Positions 46,952 to 57,005 of a stretch of DNA of 64,000 nt are shown one piece after another; position 1 is the stretch's first letter, and every line of letters begins with the position of its first letter. A program made the position numbers and the translations under genes. Source of the DNA: Hyphomicrobiales bacterium (GTDB taxonomy: Bacteria > Pseudomonadota > Alphaproteobacteria > Rhizobiales > Rhizobiaceae); the NCBI GenBank assembly GCA_900468535.1, contig UBTY01000012.1:1-64000 (forward strand), read 5' to 3'. A model generated the notes under the pieces. It searched no databases. It was given only the letters and a program-made list of their open reading frames with translations, and had not been told where the DNA came from.

Positions 46952-48790
46952 TCATTTCTTGGCGGAAGACGACCACCAGACATCCGGGAAACCCGTGGCG
47001 TAGGTCGGATATTCGGCCGGCCGTGTGATCGTGTTCCAGTAGGTGATCGACTGTGTGTTGCGGTAGAAAAGCGGCACCACATAGTGCCCAGCCAGAAGCG
47101 CCCGGTCGAGCGCCTTGATGGCGGCCACCTGCTCGTCGCGATTGGGCGCAAAGATCACCATGCGGATCAGCGCGTCGACCGCCGGATCGTGCACGCCGGC
47201 ATAATTGCGCGATCCCTGCTGGTCGACAGAACCGGAACCCCAGTAGTCGGTCTGCTCGTTGCCGGGGTTCATCGTCTCGGCCCAGACGTTCCAGATCATG
47301 TCGTAGTCGAAGCTTCGCACACGGTTGGTGTATTGCGAAGCGTCCACGGTGCGCACCCGCGCATCGATGCCGATCTTCTTGAGGTTGTTGGTGTAGGGAA
47401 CAGCCCAGCGCTCCAGCATCGGGCTCGAGAGCAGAATCTCGAAGCTCAGCGGCTTGCCGGTCTGCGTGTTGACCATGCGGTTGCCCTTGATTTCCCAGCC
47501 GGCTTCCTTCAGCAACTTGATCGCCGTGCGCAGGTTGTCGCGGCTCTTCTGCGGGTCGCCTCCAACTGGGTTCGAATAGGCGGTGGTGAAGACGGACGGC
47601 GAGAGCTTGTCCTTGAGGCCATTGAGAATCTCGAGTTCGCGACCCTGAGGCAGGCCGGAAGAGGCGAGCTCGGTGTTCCAGAAGTAGCTGTCGATCCGCT
47701 TGTAGCTGTTGAAGGCGACGGTGCGGTTCAGCTCTTCGAAATCGAAGCCGTAATTCAGCGCCTCGCGCACCTTCTCGTCCTTGAAGATGTCGCGCCGCGT
47801 GTTCGGCACCAGCGCCTGCATGATGCCGGTGGCGCGCAGCGCATTCGGCACCTCCTCCTTCTTCACGCGGCCTTCCTTGACCGCGGGGAAATCATAGCCC
47901 GTCGCCCAGCGCGCGGCCTGTGTCTCCTGCCAGAAGTCGCTGTTGCCGGCCCTGAAGGCCTCGAACTCGACGTCGCGGTCGGCGTAATAGGTGTAGGTGA
48001 TCGAGCCGAAATTGTTCTGCCCGACATTCACGTTGAGATCCTTGCCCCAATAGTCGTCGCGCAGCTCGTAGCGGATCGTGGCACCCGCCGAATAGGCGGC
48101 GATCTTGTAGGGCCCAGACCCCATGACAGGTTCCAGCGTCGTCTTGGCAATATCGCGCGGCTTGCCGTCGGCCCCCGTGCCTTCCCACCAGTGCTTCGGC
48201 ACCACCACGAGCTGACCCAGGATATTGGGAAGCTCCTTGTTGTTCTTCTCGTCGAAGGTGAAGGTCACGTCGCGCTCGCCCGATTTCTCGGCCTTGACCA
48301 CATGCTTGTAGTAGTTGGAGGCGAGCGGGTTGAGCTCCTTGACCTTGTCGAAGCTGAAAATCACGTCTTCGGGTGTGACGGGCTTGCCATCCGCCCACTT
48401 CGCCTCCGCGCGCAGCCGGAAGGTCGCACTCGAGACGTCGTCCGGATAGGAAAGCCCTTCCGCAAGCAGCCCATAGGAGGCCAGCAATTCGTCGTCGGCC
48501 GATTTCATCAGTGTCTCGAACGGCAGCGTCAGGCCAACGGCGGCCTCGCCCTTCGAAAGCAGCGGGTTGAACGTGTCGTAGGTGCCGGAAGCCGACAGCC
48601 TGAGATTGCCGCCCTTTGGCGCATCCGGGTTCACGTAGTCGAAGTGGGTGAAGCCCGGCTTGTATTTCAGCTCGCTGATGACGGAGCTGCCGATCTTGAA
48701 ATCCAAGTCCTGAGCCGCCGCGGCCAGCGGCAGCGCCAATGTGCCGAAAAGAGAAAAGACCACACCAAGTTTCGACCACGTAAGCGCCAT
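46952..48790 (-). CDS. yejA: peptide-binding protein YejA
   Basis: The 612-residue periplasmic family 5 binding protein has a signal peptide (residues about 1-26, ending AAAAQ), FDYVNPDAPKGGNLRLSASG and VMGSGPYKIAAY. ATG 48790 begins a normal signal peptide; a longer frame to 48985 would place 65 non-leader residues in front and overlaps mepA. In Sinorhizobium and enteric bacteria YejABEF imports peptides such as microcin C and host defensin-like peptides; ligand here is inferred from that. Confidence 0.93.
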   Translation of the reverse strand: MALTWSKLGVVFSLFGTLALPLAAAAQDLDFKIGSSVISELKYKPGFTHFDYVNPDAPKGGNLRLSASGTYDTFNPLLSKGEAAVGLTLPFETLMKSADDELLASYGLLAEGLSYPDDVSSATFRLRAEAKWADGKPVTPEDVIFSFDKVKELNPLASNYYKHVVKAEKSGERDVTFTFDEKNNKELPNILGQLVVVPKHWWEGTGADGKPRDIAKTTLEPVMGSGPYKIAAYSAGATIRYELRDDYWGKDLNVNVGQNNFGSITYTYYADRDVEFEAFRAGNSDFWQETQAARWATGYDFPAVKEGRVKKEEVPNALRATGIMQALVPNTRRDIFKDEKVREALNYGFDFEELNRTVAFNSYKRIDSYFWNTELASSGLPQGRELEILNGLKDKLSPSVFTTAYSNPVGGDPQKSRDNLRTAIKLLKEAGWEIKGNRMVNTQTGKPLSFEILLSSPMLERWAVPYTNNLKKIGIDARVRTVDASQYTNRVRSFDYDMIWNVWAETMNPGNEQTDYWGSGSVDQQGSRNYAGVHDPAVDALIRMVIFAPNRDEQVAAIKALDRALLAGHYVVPLFYRNTQSITYWNTITRPAEYPTYATGFPDVWWSSSAKK

Positions 48791-48983
48791 TCGCCAACCC
48801 CGATTGTTTTCTGCTTTCGCCGACAATAGGCGAAAAGCAGGCGAAAAACAGGTGAGCCCAGAGTTTTTGTCCAGCCGGCAGTGGAAACGGATTTTGTGAA
48901 ACATCGATTCACCAAAATTCGATTTCACGTTAAATTCAGGGCAAATCACTTGATTTGAAATCGGCAGATGTTCGGGAAATGGC

Positions 48984-50057
48984 ATGGCACTTCGTATAGC
49001 GCAGGTATTTCGCTCTTTCGTTCAATTGACCCTGGCTGGGACGATCGGTGCGGGTCTCATCGCCGGTGATGTCGCCGCGCAGCAGAAGCAGCCCAGTCCG
49101 GGCAGCGCCAAGGCTATTTTCGGTTCGGTCGAACTGCCGACCCAAGGCCCTGCCGAACCCTACGGCTTCTATGCCAAGGGCTGCATGACCGGCGCGGTCG
49201 CCCTGCCGACGGATGGACCGACCTGGCAGGCGATGCGTCTTTCCCGCAATCGACGCTGGGGCAATCCGGCGATGATCGCTCTCCTTGAGCAGCTCTCCCG
49301 AGATGCAGCGAAATACGACGGTTGGCCAGGCCTTCTGGTCGGCGACATCGCGCAGCCGCGCGGCGGCCCGATGTTCAACGGCCACGCATCCCACCAGATC
49401 GGGCTCGATGCCGACGTATGGCTGACGCCGATGCCCTCCCGTCATCTAACGGCGGAGCAGCGGGAAACGCTGCCGTTCACGACGATGCTGCAGAAAGGCG
49501 CTTTCCTGACGATCAATCCGAACGTCTGGAGCGAGTCTCGCGCCCGCCTGCTGATGCGCGCCGCGAGCTATCCGCAGGTCGAGCGCATCTTCGTCAATCC
49601 GGCGATCAAGAAGAAGATGTGCGACACCTGGACGGGCGACCGCACCAATCTCGGCAAGCTGAGGCCGGAGTATGGCCACGACTCGCACTTCCACATCCGC
49701 ATCAAATGCCCTCCGGGCGCTGCCGGCTGCAAGCCGCAGGCGCCAGTCGTTGCCGGTGATGGCTGCGACAAGTCGCTCGCCTGGTGGTTCACCAAGGAGC
49801 CGTGGGCGGCGCCGAAGCCGCCGAAGCCGGGCACCAAGCCGGTAAAGCCGCGCGAAGTGATGGTGTCGGATCTGCCGAAGGCCTGTGCGGCGATCCTTGC
49901 TGCGCCGTCGGTTACGTCCGTCCGTGCGGCGACATATGGCGGTGGGTCGGCTGCGGAATCTCTGGTCGTCGCACCGGCGGCGGAACCGGCAGCAACGACG
50001 GGCGAAGCGCTGCCTCCTCTCGGTCCGGTGCCGGATGACAAGCCTGCTGATCAGTGA
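48984..50057 (+). CDS. mepA: penicillin-insensitive murein endopeptidase
   Basis: The 357-residue periplasmic metallopeptidase cleaves D-Ala-mDAP cross-links. After a signal peptide (to about residue 32) the M74 motifs are visible: FNGHASHQIGLDADVWL and GHDSHFHIRIKCP, which supply the zinc-binding His and Asp residues. The C-terminal about 90 residues are a proline/alanine-rich tail longer than in E. coli MepA. The gene is divergent from yejA; the gap is 193 bases. An AT-rich region is present just before it. Confidence 0.93.
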   Translation: MALRIAQVFRSFVQLTLAGTIGAGLIAGDVAAQQKQPSPGSAKAIFGSVELPTQGPAEPYGFYAKGCMTGAVALPTDGPTWQAMRLSRNRRWGNPAMIALLEQLSRDAAKYDGWPGLLVGDIAQPRGGPMFNGHASHQIGLDADVWLTPMPSRHLTAEQRETLPFTTMLQKGAFLTINPNVWSESRARLLMRAASYPQVERIFVNPAIKKKMCDTWTGDRTNLGKLRPEYGHDSHFHIRIKCPPGAAGCKPQAPVVAGDGCDKSLAWWFTKEPWAAPKPPKPGTKPVKPREVMVSDLPKACAAILAAPSVTSVRAATYGGGSAAESLVVAPAAEPAATTGEALPPLGPVPDDKPADQ

Positions 50058-50142
50058 GCCGGTACCAGGCCGTCTTTCAAATCGCAAACTCTTCGTATAG
50101 AAGCGCCAAATCGATTTAATTTTAGGGCGGAGGTCTTTTTTC

Positions 50143-50523
50143 ATGGCCGGCGGCAAGTGCCTCGCATTGATTGCGCATGACCAGAAGAAGGATGACATGG
50201 CGGAGTTTGCCCGCCGTCACAAAGAGGCGCTGAAGAACTGGCGGATCGTCGCCACCGGCACCACCGGTGGCCGCGTCCTCGAGGCGGCGCCGGAGCTTGA
50301 TGTCACCAGGCTGAAGAGTGGTCCTCTCGGTGGCGATCAGCAGATCGGCGCGCTGATTGCGACCGGCGAGGCGGATGCGCTCATCTTCTTTGTCGATCCG
50401 CTGACGCCGATGCCGCACGATGTCGACGTCAAGGCTTTGATGCGCCTTGCGATCGTCTATGATATTCCGATGGCCCTCAACGAGGCGACGGCCGACAGGC
50501 TGATAGCAGACCTTCACCTTTAA
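50143..50523 (+). CDS. mgsA: methylglyoxal synthase
   Basis: The 126-residue enzyme converts dihydroxyacetone phosphate to methylglyoxal, a bypass of lower glycolysis. The phosphate loop [10 protein letters not shown] and catalytic sequence [18 protein letters not shown] are intact, with the aspartates and His expected for the family. It lies 32 bases before glk and is close to gpmA, which fits control of sugar flux. Confidence 0.94.
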   Translation: MAGGKCLALIAHDQKKDDMAEFARRHKEALKNWRIVATGTTGGRVLEAAPELDVTRLKSGPLGGDQQIGALIATGEADALIFFVDPLTPMPHDVDVKALMRLAIVYDIPMALNEATADRLIADLHL

Positions 50524-50555
50524 TCCGCAAGACGCGCGCATTCACGGAACCTGAG

Positions 50556-51581
50556 ATGCTACAGTCCGACACCAACGAAGCAAGAATGCCTTATCCGATC
50601 CTTATCGGCGACATCGGCGGCACCAACGCCCGCTTCGCGATCATCGCTGATGCCGATGCGGAGCAGATCAATTTTCCGAACGTCCGGACGGCGGATTTCG
50701 AGACGATCGATGATGCCATCCGTGCAGCGATCATGGAAAAGAGCGCCGTCAAGCCGCGCTCCGCGATCCTGGCCGTTGCCGGCCCGATCCGCGAAGACGA
50801 AATCCCGCTGACGAACTGCGATTGGGTGGTGCGCCCGCGCACGATGATCGAGGGCCTCGGGCTTGAGGATGTGCTTGTCGTCAACGACTTCGAGGCGCAG
50901 GCACTTGCGATTGCCCATCTTTCCGACGAGCATCGGGAACGCCTTGGCGACGCATCCGGAGACGTCGTCGCCTCCCGCGTGGTGCTCGGCCCGGGCACCG
51001 GCCTTGGCGTCGGCGGCCTGCTGCATGCGCAGAACACCTGGATTCCCGTCCCTGGCGAGGGTGGGCACATCGATCTCGGCCCGCGCAGCAAGCGTGACTA
51101 CGAAATCTTTCCGCATGTCGAGACGATCGAGGGACGCGTGTCGGCCGAGCAGATCCTCTGCGGCCGCGGTATCGTCCATCTCTACAAGGCTATCTGCGCC
51201 GCCGATGGCATCGAGCCGGCCTACAGCGATCCGGCCGATATCACCTCGCATGCGCTGGCGGATACCGACAAGATCGCTGTCGAGACGGTTTCGCTGTTTT
51301 CGACCTATCTTGGCCGGGTTGCCGGCGACATGGCGCTCGTCTTCATGGCCCGCGGCGGCGTCTTCCTGTCGGGCGGCATCTCCCAGAAGATATTGCCGGC
51401 ACTCCGCCGTCCGGAATTTCGTGCTGCCTTCGAGGACAAGGCGCCGCATTCCGGGCTGCTCACGAAGATCCCCACCTACGTCGTGACCCATCCGCTCGCG
51501 GCCCTGGCAGGATTGTCGTCCTTTGCCCGCAGGCCGGAGAGCTTCGGTGTTTCGACCGATGGTCGCCGCTGGCGGCGCTAG
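50556..51581 (+). CDS. glk: glucokinase
   Basis: The 341-residue ATP-dependent hexokinase has the phosphate motif [12 protein letters not shown], the catalytic-base region [27 protein letters not shown] and [15 protein letters not shown] 50556 follows a GGAACCTGAG tract; ATG 50586 would remove 10 residues and matches shorter homologues. The preceding mgsA is on the same strand at 32 bases. A 10-bp hairpin directly follows its stop. Confidence 0.95.
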   Translation: MLQSDTNEARMPYPILIGDIGGTNARFAIIADADAEQINFPNVRTADFETIDDAIRAAIMEKSAVKPRSAILAVAGPIREDEIPLTNCDWVVRPRTMIEGLGLEDVLVVNDFEAQALAIAHLSDEHRERLGDASGDVVASRVVLGPGTGLGVGGLLHAQNTWIPVPGEGGHIDLGPRSKRDYEIFPHVETIEGRVSAEQILCGRGIVHLYKAICAADGIEPAYSDPADITSHALADTDKIAVETVSLFSTYLGRVAGDMALVFMARGGVFLSGGISQKILPALRRPEFRAAFEDKAPHSGLLTKIPTYVVTHPLAALAGLSSFARRPESFGVSTDGRRWRR

Positions 51582-51650
51582 GCGGCTCTAGCCAAATGGG
51601 CGGCAACTCTTTATAGAGCCGCCCGAGCGTGCGCTGCAGCTGCGGCGCAC
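51581..51650. terminator. hairpin after glk followed by a 22-base near-palindrome
   Basis: GGCGGCTCTA (51581-51590) pairs with TAGAGCCGCC (51614-51623) across a 23-base loop, without a T-run. Immediately after, 51629-51650 is a palindrome of 22 bases with a single mismatched pair, centred on GCAGCTGC. The first may end glk; the second could be an operator for the ABC exporter gene. Confidence 0.45.
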
Positions 51651-51675
51651 TGGTCCGAGACAGGAAGCCCGATTT

Positions 51676-53463
51676 TTGCCGTCACCAGATACTTCGCAGC
51701 GACCCGTTGACAGCAGCACGGTTACCGCCGTTCTGAAGCGTATTATTGCCGAAAATGGGCGCGAGCATATCTGGGGCTATGCTATCGCGATCACATGCCT
51801 CGTGATCGTCGCGCTTTCTACGGCCTTTACCGCCTGGATCATGCGGTCGGTCATCGATGAGGCCTTCGCCAATCGCCGCGCCGATGTGGTGTGGGTCATC
51901 TGTCTTTCGATTTTCGTTGCCTTCGTGCTGCGCGGTTTTGCGAGCTACGGACAGGCGGTGGCCCTCTCGAAGGTCAGCAACAACATCGTGGCGCGCTACC
52001 AGCGCCGCCTCTATTCGCATCTGATGACGCTGTCAGTCGGCTTCTTCAACGAGGCTCGTTCCGCGCGCATCGCCGCCCAGGTCAGCCAGAATGTCAGCGG
52101 TATCGGCGATGTCCTGAACCTGACGGTCACCTCGACCGCGCGCGATCTTCTGACCTTCGTTTCGCTGATCGGCGTCATGGTCTACCAGGATCCCCTGCTC
52201 AGCCTGGCGGTCCTGGTTCTCGCGCCGCCGCTGCTGATCGCCCTGCGCTATCTGTCCCGTCGCCTGCGCCAAGCGACGAAGGAGGCGATCGACCTAAACA
52301 GCCACGTGCTCGGCGCGATGCAGGAAACTATCCAGGGTATCTCCATCGTGAAAGCCTTCACGATGGAAGCCGAGCTTGAAGGCAAGATCAACAAGATCAT
52401 CACGGCTGCGGAAAGCCGGGCCAACAAGATCGCCCGCCTTTCGGAACGCAACGCGCCGATGACGGAAAGCTTTGCTGGCCTCGCTGTCGCAAGCGTTCTG
52501 GCCTATGCCGCCTACCGGTCGATCTATTTCAATGCCCCTCCGGGCGCATTCTTCTCCTTCGTCACTGCGCTCCTGCTTGCCTACGACCCGGCGCGTCGCC
52601 TGGCGAAGCTGCAGGTGCAGATGGAGCGCGCGGCCGTCAACGCCCGCATGATCTATGAGCTCCTCGATATGGAGCCGAGACAGCGCGATCTGCCGGATGC
52701 AAAGCCGCTTGTCGTCACCGACGCGCGCATCGAGTTTCGCGACGTCGCCTTCGGTTATGGCGATGAGACCGTCCTGAATGGCCTGAACTTCGTTGCCGAA
52801 GGCGGCAAGACCACGGCGCTGGTCGGCCCGTCGGGGGCCGGCAAGTCGACGATCATCAATCTCATTCCGCGCTTCTACGATCCGAAGGCCGGCTCGATCC
52901 TGATCGACGGCCAGGACATCGCGCATGTCACGAAGCAGTCGCTGCGTCACCAGCTGGCCTACGTTTCGCAGCAACCCTATCTCTTCGAGGGCTCGATCCG
53001 CGATAACATCAGATATGGCCGGCCGGAGGCCACCGATGCCGAGATCGAGGAAGCCGCCCGTCTCGCCTACGCGCATGATTTCATCCTCGCCCAGCCGCAG
53101 GGCTACGATACGCCGGTCGGCGAAAACGGTGTCACGCTGTCCGGCGGCCAGCGTCAGCGCCTGTCGATCGCACGTGCGCTGGTGCGCAATGCGCCGATCC
53201 TTTTGCTCGATGAAGCGACCTCCGCTCTCGATACGGAATCGGAAGCCGCCGTTCAGAAGGCGCTCGACGAGGCCATGACCGGCCGCACCGTCGTCGTCAT
53301 CGCGCACCGCCTTTCGACCGTTGTCCGCGCCGACAAGATTGTCGTCATGCAGCAGGGCAGGGTCGTCGAAGAGGGCACGCACGAGGCGCTTGCGAAGCGT
53401 GACGACGGTCTCTACGCTCGCCTCAACAATCTCCAGAGGCCCGCAGCCTCGGAATTATACTGA
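51676..53463 (+). CDS. ABC exporter, fused permease and ATPase (MsbA-like)
   Basis: The 595-residue half-exporter has six membrane helices (about residues 30-320) and an ATPase domain with Walker [10 protein letters not shown], signature [15 protein letters not shown] and Walker [13 protein letters not shown]. Lipid-type flippase or multidrug homologues exist; the cargo is unknown. The start is set at TTG 51676 with AGGAAG upstream, since no ATG lies before the first helix. dapB follows at 19 bases and gpmA after that. Confidence 0.9.
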   Translation: MPSPDTSQRPVDSSTVTAVLKRIIAENGREHIWGYAIAITCLVIVALSTAFTAWIMRSVIDEAFANRRADVVWVICLSIFVAFVLRGFASYGQAVALSKVSNNIVARYQRRLYSHLMTLSVGFFNEARSARIAAQVSQNVSGIGDVLNLTVTSTARDLLTFVSLIGVMVYQDPLLSLAVLVLAPPLLIALRYLSRRLRQATKEAIDLNSHVLGAMQETIQGISIVKAFTMEAELEGKINKIITAAESRANKIARLSERNAPMTESFAGLAVASVLAYAAYRSIYFNAPPGAFFSFVTALLLAYDPARRLAKLQVQMERAAVNARMIYELLDMEPRQRDLPDAKPLVVTDARIEFRDVAFGYGDETVLNGLNFVAEGGKTTALVGPSGAGKSTIINLIPRFYDPKAGSILIDGQDIAHVTKQSLRHQLAYVSQQPYLFEGSIRDNIRYGRPEATDAEIEEAARLAYAHDFILAQPQGYDTPVGENGVTLSGGQRQRLSIARALVRNAPILLLDEATSALDTESEAAVQKALDEAMTGRTVVVIAHRLSTVVRADKIVVMQQGRVVEEGTHEALAKRDDGLYARLNNLQRPAASELY

Positions 53464-53482
53464 TACGGGACGGTGTGGTGAC

Positions 53483-54307
53483 ATGAGCGATGCTGCGATG
53501 AAGCTGGTGGTGGTTGGTGCAGCAGGTCGCATGGGGCAGGCGCTCATTCGGTTGGTCCACGAGATCGATGGCGTGACCTTGCATGCCGCCGTTGCTCGCC
53601 CGGGCTCTGCCTTCGTCGGGAAGGATGCCGGCGAGATCGCAGGTCTTGGCCCGAACGGCATCATCATTGGCGACGATCCGTTGGCCGCTTTCCTGCATGC
53701 TGACGGCGTTCTGGATTTCACCACTCCTGATACAACCAACGAATTTGCCGCGCTCGCCGCCCAAGCCCGCATCGTCCACATCATCGGCACGACCGGCTGC
53801 TCGGTCGAGGATGAGACGAAGATCGCCGCCGCTGCGCGCCACGCCCGAATCGTCAAGTCGGGCAATATGGGCCTCGGCGTCAATCTGCTGAGCGTACTGG
53901 TCGAACAGGCCGCCCGCGCGCTCGATCCCGCGGATTGGGATATCGAAGTCCTCGAAATGCACCACAAGCGCAAGGTCGACGCGCCCTCGGGCACCGCCCT
54001 GTTGCTCGGGCAAGCTGCCGCCAAGGGGCGCGGCATCGATCTCGCCACCCATTCGGTGCGCGTTCGCGATGGCCACACCGGCCCGCGTGAAGCGGGTACG
54101 ATCGGTTTTGCCACGCTGCGCGGCGGCTCGGTCATCGGCGAACACTCCGTCGTTTTCGCCGGCGAAGGCGAGCTGGTGACCATGTCGCACAGCGCCGGCG
54201 ATCGTTCGATCTTCGCGCGCGGCGCCATCAAGGCTGCCCTTTGGGCGCGCGACAAGAAACCCGGTCTCTATTCCATGCTCGACGTGCTCGGGCTTTCCCA
54301 ACACTGA
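53483..54307 (+). CDS. dapB: 4-hydroxy-tetrahydrodipicolinate reductase
   Basis: The 274-residue enzyme of the lysine / meso-diaminopimelate pathway has the Rossmann motif [20 protein letters not shown], and the catalytic [17 protein letters not shown] with its His-His pair and Lys. ATG 53483 is chosen; a longer frame reads the end of the exporter gene. It is followed by gpmA after 20 bases. Confidence 0.96.
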   Translation: MSDAAMKLVVVGAAGRMGQALIRLVHEIDGVTLHAAVARPGSAFVGKDAGEIAGLGPNGIIIGDDPLAAFLHADGVLDFTTPDTTNEFAALAAQARIVHIIGTTGCSVEDETKIAAAARHARIVKSGNMGLGVNLLSVLVEQAARALDPADWDIEVLEMHHKRKVDAPSGTALLLGQAAAKGRGIDLATHSVRVRDGHTGPREAGTIGFATLRGGSVIGEHSVVFAGEGELVTMSHSAGDRSIFARGAIKAALWARDKKPGLYSMLDVLGLSQH

Positions 54308-54327
54308 TCTATTTGGAGGCATTTTTC

Positions 54328-54963
54328 ATGAGCGGTACCCTCGTCCTCGTTCGTCACGGCCAGAGCGACTGGAACCTGAAGAACCTTTTCACCGGCTGGA
54401 AGAACCCTGAGCTGACCGAGCTCGGCGTTCAGGAAGCCAACACCGGCGGCAAGGCGCTTGCCGATTACGGCATCAAGTTCGACATCGCCTTCACCTCTGA
54501 TCTGAAGCGCGCCCAGGACACGCTGAAGATCATCCTCGACAACGTCGGCCAGCCCGGTCTGGAGACGATCAAGGATCAGGCACTGAACGAGCGCGACTAC
54601 GGCGATCTCTCCGGCCTCAACAAGGACGACGCCCGCGCCAAGTGGGGCGAGGAGCAGGTCCATATCTGGCGCCGTTCCTACGACGTCCCGCCTCCGGGCG
54701 GCGAAAGCCTGCGCGACACCGGCGCCCGTGTCTGGCCGTACTACCTGACGGAAATCCTGCCCCGCGTGCTGCGCGGCGAAAAGGTGCTGGTCGCCGCTCA
54801 CGGCAACTCGCTGCGCTCGCTGGTCATGGTGCTTGACCGCCTGACCAAGGAACAGATCCTCGGCGTCAACCTCGCGACCGGCGTGCCGATGGTCTACAAG
54901 CTCAACGCCGACTCGACGGTCGCTTCCAAGGAAGTGCTTGGCGACATGTCCGGCGCCCACTGA
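54328..54963 (+). CDS. gpmA: 2,3-bisphosphoglycerate-dependent phosphoglycerate mutase
   Basis: The 211-residue glycolytic mutase carries the phosphohistidine motif [30 protein letters not shown] and [13 protein letters not shown] with the second His. It is shorter than the 250-residue E. coli enzyme, as usual in Rhizobiaceae. GGAGGC lies upstream of ATG 54328. A strong terminator follows. Confidence 0.95.
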   Translation: MSGTLVLVRHGQSDWNLKNLFTGWKNPELTELGVQEANTGGKALADYGIKFDIAFTSDLKRAQDTLKIILDNVGQPGLETIKDQALNERDYGDLSGLNKDDARAKWGEEQVHIWRRSYDVPPPGGESLRDTGARVWPYYLTEILPRVLRGEKVLVAAHGNSLRSLVMVLDRLTKEQILGVNLATGVPMVYKLNADSTVASKEVLGDMSGAH

Positions 54964-54983
54964 TATCGATTGTTTTACAGTTG

Positions 54984-55014
54984 AAAAGGCGCGGTCTCAT
55001 GGGCCGCGCCTTTT
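54984..55014. terminator. bidirectional terminator between gpmA and phnF
   Basis: AAAAGGCGCGG (54984-54994) pairs with CCGCGCCTTTT (55004-55014), an 11-bp stem whose ends supply A- and T-runs in both directions. It serves gpmA on + and phnF on -. Confidence 0.9.
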
Positions 55015-55081
55015 CGATTCTGCGATAAGGCAGATCCGTACTCGGCGTCATCCGCAGCAGGATGACGGATACTTTCAGCCC

Positions 55082-55813
55082 TTAATTCTCGATCGTGAAC
55101 TGCACCCGATCCGCAGCAAACCGGCTGATCGCATATTGCACCGGCACGCCCTCGAGGTCGGTGTTGACGGCCTTGGTGATCAGCAGGATCGCACCGGGGG
55201 CCAGTTCGAGTGCTGCGGTATCCGCCTCGTCGGCATGGACGGCGGTGATCTCGGTGGTAGAGCGCACGTAGTCTGATAGTCCAAGCTCGGCAAAGGCCTT
55301 GGTGATCGATTCCGTCCGCTTGTAGACGTCCGGCATACCGCCGAAGCGCGCGGCCGGAAACCACGCCGTCGCGCAGGAGACCGGGCGGCCATCCGCCTTG
55401 CGCACCGTTTCCATGCGCACGACAGGCTCGCCCGGCCGGATCTTCAGCCCGCGCGCCACGTCCGCGTCGGCCTTCTCCTCCGAATGGGAAAGCAGCAGTG
55501 CGCGCATCTCGCGCGCCTGCTCGCCGATGCCTGATGTAAACCGGGTGCGCTTGGTGATCGGAAAGTTCAGCCGCTCCTTGCGCTCGATCAGCGTGCCGCG
55601 TCCCTGCACGGCGCGCACGATACCCTCCTGGGCAAGGGCAGCGATCGCGCTTCTAACCGTATGTCTGTTGACGCCGAACTGCAGCGCCAGCACCGTCTCC
55701 GGCGGCACCATGCCCGTCTCGTCATAGGCGCCTGCGCTGATCGCCTGGCGAATGCGGTCGGCGATCTGCCGCCACAGCGCGACGCCCGTCTGTCTTTGTA
55801 CCTGCCCAGCCAT
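55082..55813 (-). CDS. phnF: GntR-family phosphonate operon regulator PhnF
   Basis: The 243-residue regulator has an N-terminal GntR winged helix (LWRQIADRIRQAISAG, then LQFGVNRHTVRSAIAALAQEGIV) and a UTRA effector domain (RTRFTSG onward). Divergence from phnG and the overlapping palindromes between them mark it as the local regulator. ATG 55813 follows AAGGGG; a GTG six codons earlier is less likely. In related systems PhnF represses phosphate or phosphonate genes. Confidence 0.92.
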   Translation of the reverse strand: MAGQVQRQTGVALWRQIADRIRQAISAGAYDETGMVPPETVLALQFGVNRHTVRSAIAALAQEGIVRAVQGRGTLIERKERLNFPITKRTRFTSGIGEQAREMRALLLSHSEEKADADVARGLKIRPGEPVVRMETVRKADGRPVSCATAWFPAARFGGMPDVYKRTESITKAFAELGLSDYVRSTTEITAVHADEADTAALELAPGAILLITKAVNTDLEGVPVQYAISRFAADRVQFTIEN

Positions 55814-55871
55814 TTTACCCCTTGATGTCACACGCTTGTCATGTCGCCGATTTAAGCGTAACCATATCTTG

Positions 55872-55894
55872 TATAGTTGTCTATATCAATAGAC
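55872..55894. promoter_or_regulatory. overlapping palindromes, likely PhnF operator
   Basis: TATAG-TTGT-CTATA (55872-55885) overlaps GTCTAT-ATCA-ATAGAC (55879-55894), both perfect. They lie between phnF and phnG, 18 bases before the phnG ATG, where a GntR repressor could block both promoters. Confidence 0.65.
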
Positions 55895-55911
55895 ATTTAA
55901 AGGATGTGGCG

Positions 55912-56379
55912 ATGACCTTAGCGGAAAAGAATGAGCCGGGGGCAGGTGGGCGCAAGCGCGTCGTCGACCTGCTTGCGCGTGCGGAGCGGCAGGAGCTGGT
56001 CGCGGCTTGGGACAAGCTGGCGGAAAAGCCGGCGGTCCAGCCTGTGCGCGGACCGGAAACGGGCCTCGTCATGGTCCGGGGTCGGATGGGCGGCGGCGGT
56101 GCGCCGTTCAACCTCGGTGAAGTGACGGTGACACGCGCCACCGTGCGCCTTGCCTCGGGCTCCGTCGGTCACGCCCAGGCGCTCGGCACCGATCGTGAGA
56201 AGGCCAGGCTTTCCGCCATCTTCGACGCCCTCTGGCAGGAGCAGGCGACGCAATCCTTCGTCGAGCAGGCGCTGCTGCAGCCGGTCGCCGCACGCGTGGC
56301 CGATGCGGATCGCCGCAAGGCCGATGAGACGGCAGCAACCCGCGTCGATTTCTTCACCATGGTTCGCGGAGACGACTGA
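55912..56379 (+). CDS. phnG: C-P lyase core subunit PhnG
   Basis: The 155-residue subunit of the carbon-phosphorus lyase core (PhnGHIJ) contains RVVDLLARAERQELVAAW and RGRMGGGGAPFNLGEVTVTRATVRL, typical of PhnG. With PhnH and PhnI it makes the alpha-D-ribose 1-methylphosphonate triphosphate intermediate. AAAGGATG lies upstream; the stop overlaps phnH as TGATG. Confidence 0.94.
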   Translation: MTLAEKNEPGAGGRKRVVDLLARAERQELVAAWDKLAEKPAVQPVRGPETGLVMVRGRMGGGGAPFNLGEVTVTRATVRLASGSVGHAQALGTDREKARLSAIFDALWQEQATQSFVEQALLQPVAARVADADRRKADETAATRVDFFTMVRGDD

Positions 56380-57002
56380 TGAGCCTCAAGACGGAAGTTC
56401 TCAAGAATGACGTGTTGGCCGGAGGCTTCGCCGAGCCGGTCTTCCACGCCCAGAGCGTGTTCAAGCTGATGATGGATGCGATGGCGCGTCCGGGCACGAT
56501 CCAGACGGTCTCCCCGGATGCTTTGCCGCCAGCCCCCCTCGGCGTTGCGGCAGGCGCGATCGCTCTGACGCTCTGCGATCACGATACCCCGGTCTGGCTG
56601 TCATCAGGTCTCGCGAAATCCGCCGTGCCGCAATGGCTCGGCTTCCACACTGGCGCGCCTGTCACGCCGGAGAAGGCCGAAGCGCGCTTCGCTTTCGTCG
56701 AAGCTGGAACGCCGCTCTCGTCCTTCGGTCTCTTTGCCGCTGGCACGCAGGAATATCCGGACCGTTCGACCACACTGGTCATCGAACTGGCGGATATTGA
56801 AGGCGGCCGCAAGCTGGCGCTTATGGGCCCGGGTATCAAGACTGTCACCGATATCGCGCCGCTCGGCCTGCCCGACACCTTCCTGCGCCTCTGGACGGAG
56901 AACCGCGCCCTCTTCCCGCGCGGCATCGACATCGTGCTGACCTCGGGCAGCCGGTTCGTCTGCCTGCCGCGGACCACCAAGATCACCGCAACGGAGATGT
57001 GA
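56379..57002 (+). CDS. phnH: C-P lyase core subunit PhnH
   Basis: The 207-residue structural subunit of the core complex includes FKLMMDAMARPGTIQ, DHDTPVWL, FVEAGTPLSS and FPRGIDIVLT, all usual for PhnH. It dimerises within the GHIJ core and has no catalytic motif of its own. It lies 3 bases before phnI. Confidence 0.94.
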   Translation: MSLKTEVLKNDVLAGGFAEPVFHAQSVFKLMMDAMARPGTIQTVSPDALPPAPLGVAAGAIALTLCDHDTPVWLSSGLAKSAVPQWLGFHTGAPVTPEKAEARFAFVEAGTPLSSFGLFAAGTQEYPDRSTTLVIELADIEGGRKLALMGPGIKTVTDIAPLGLPDTFLRLWTENRALFPRGIDIVLTSGSRFVCLPRTTKITATEM

Positions 57003-57005
57003 CCC

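Noticed and set aside
46940..48829. 629-residue open frame on the + strand opposite yejA
   Set aside because: It is the antisense of yejA, with no ribosome site or domain.
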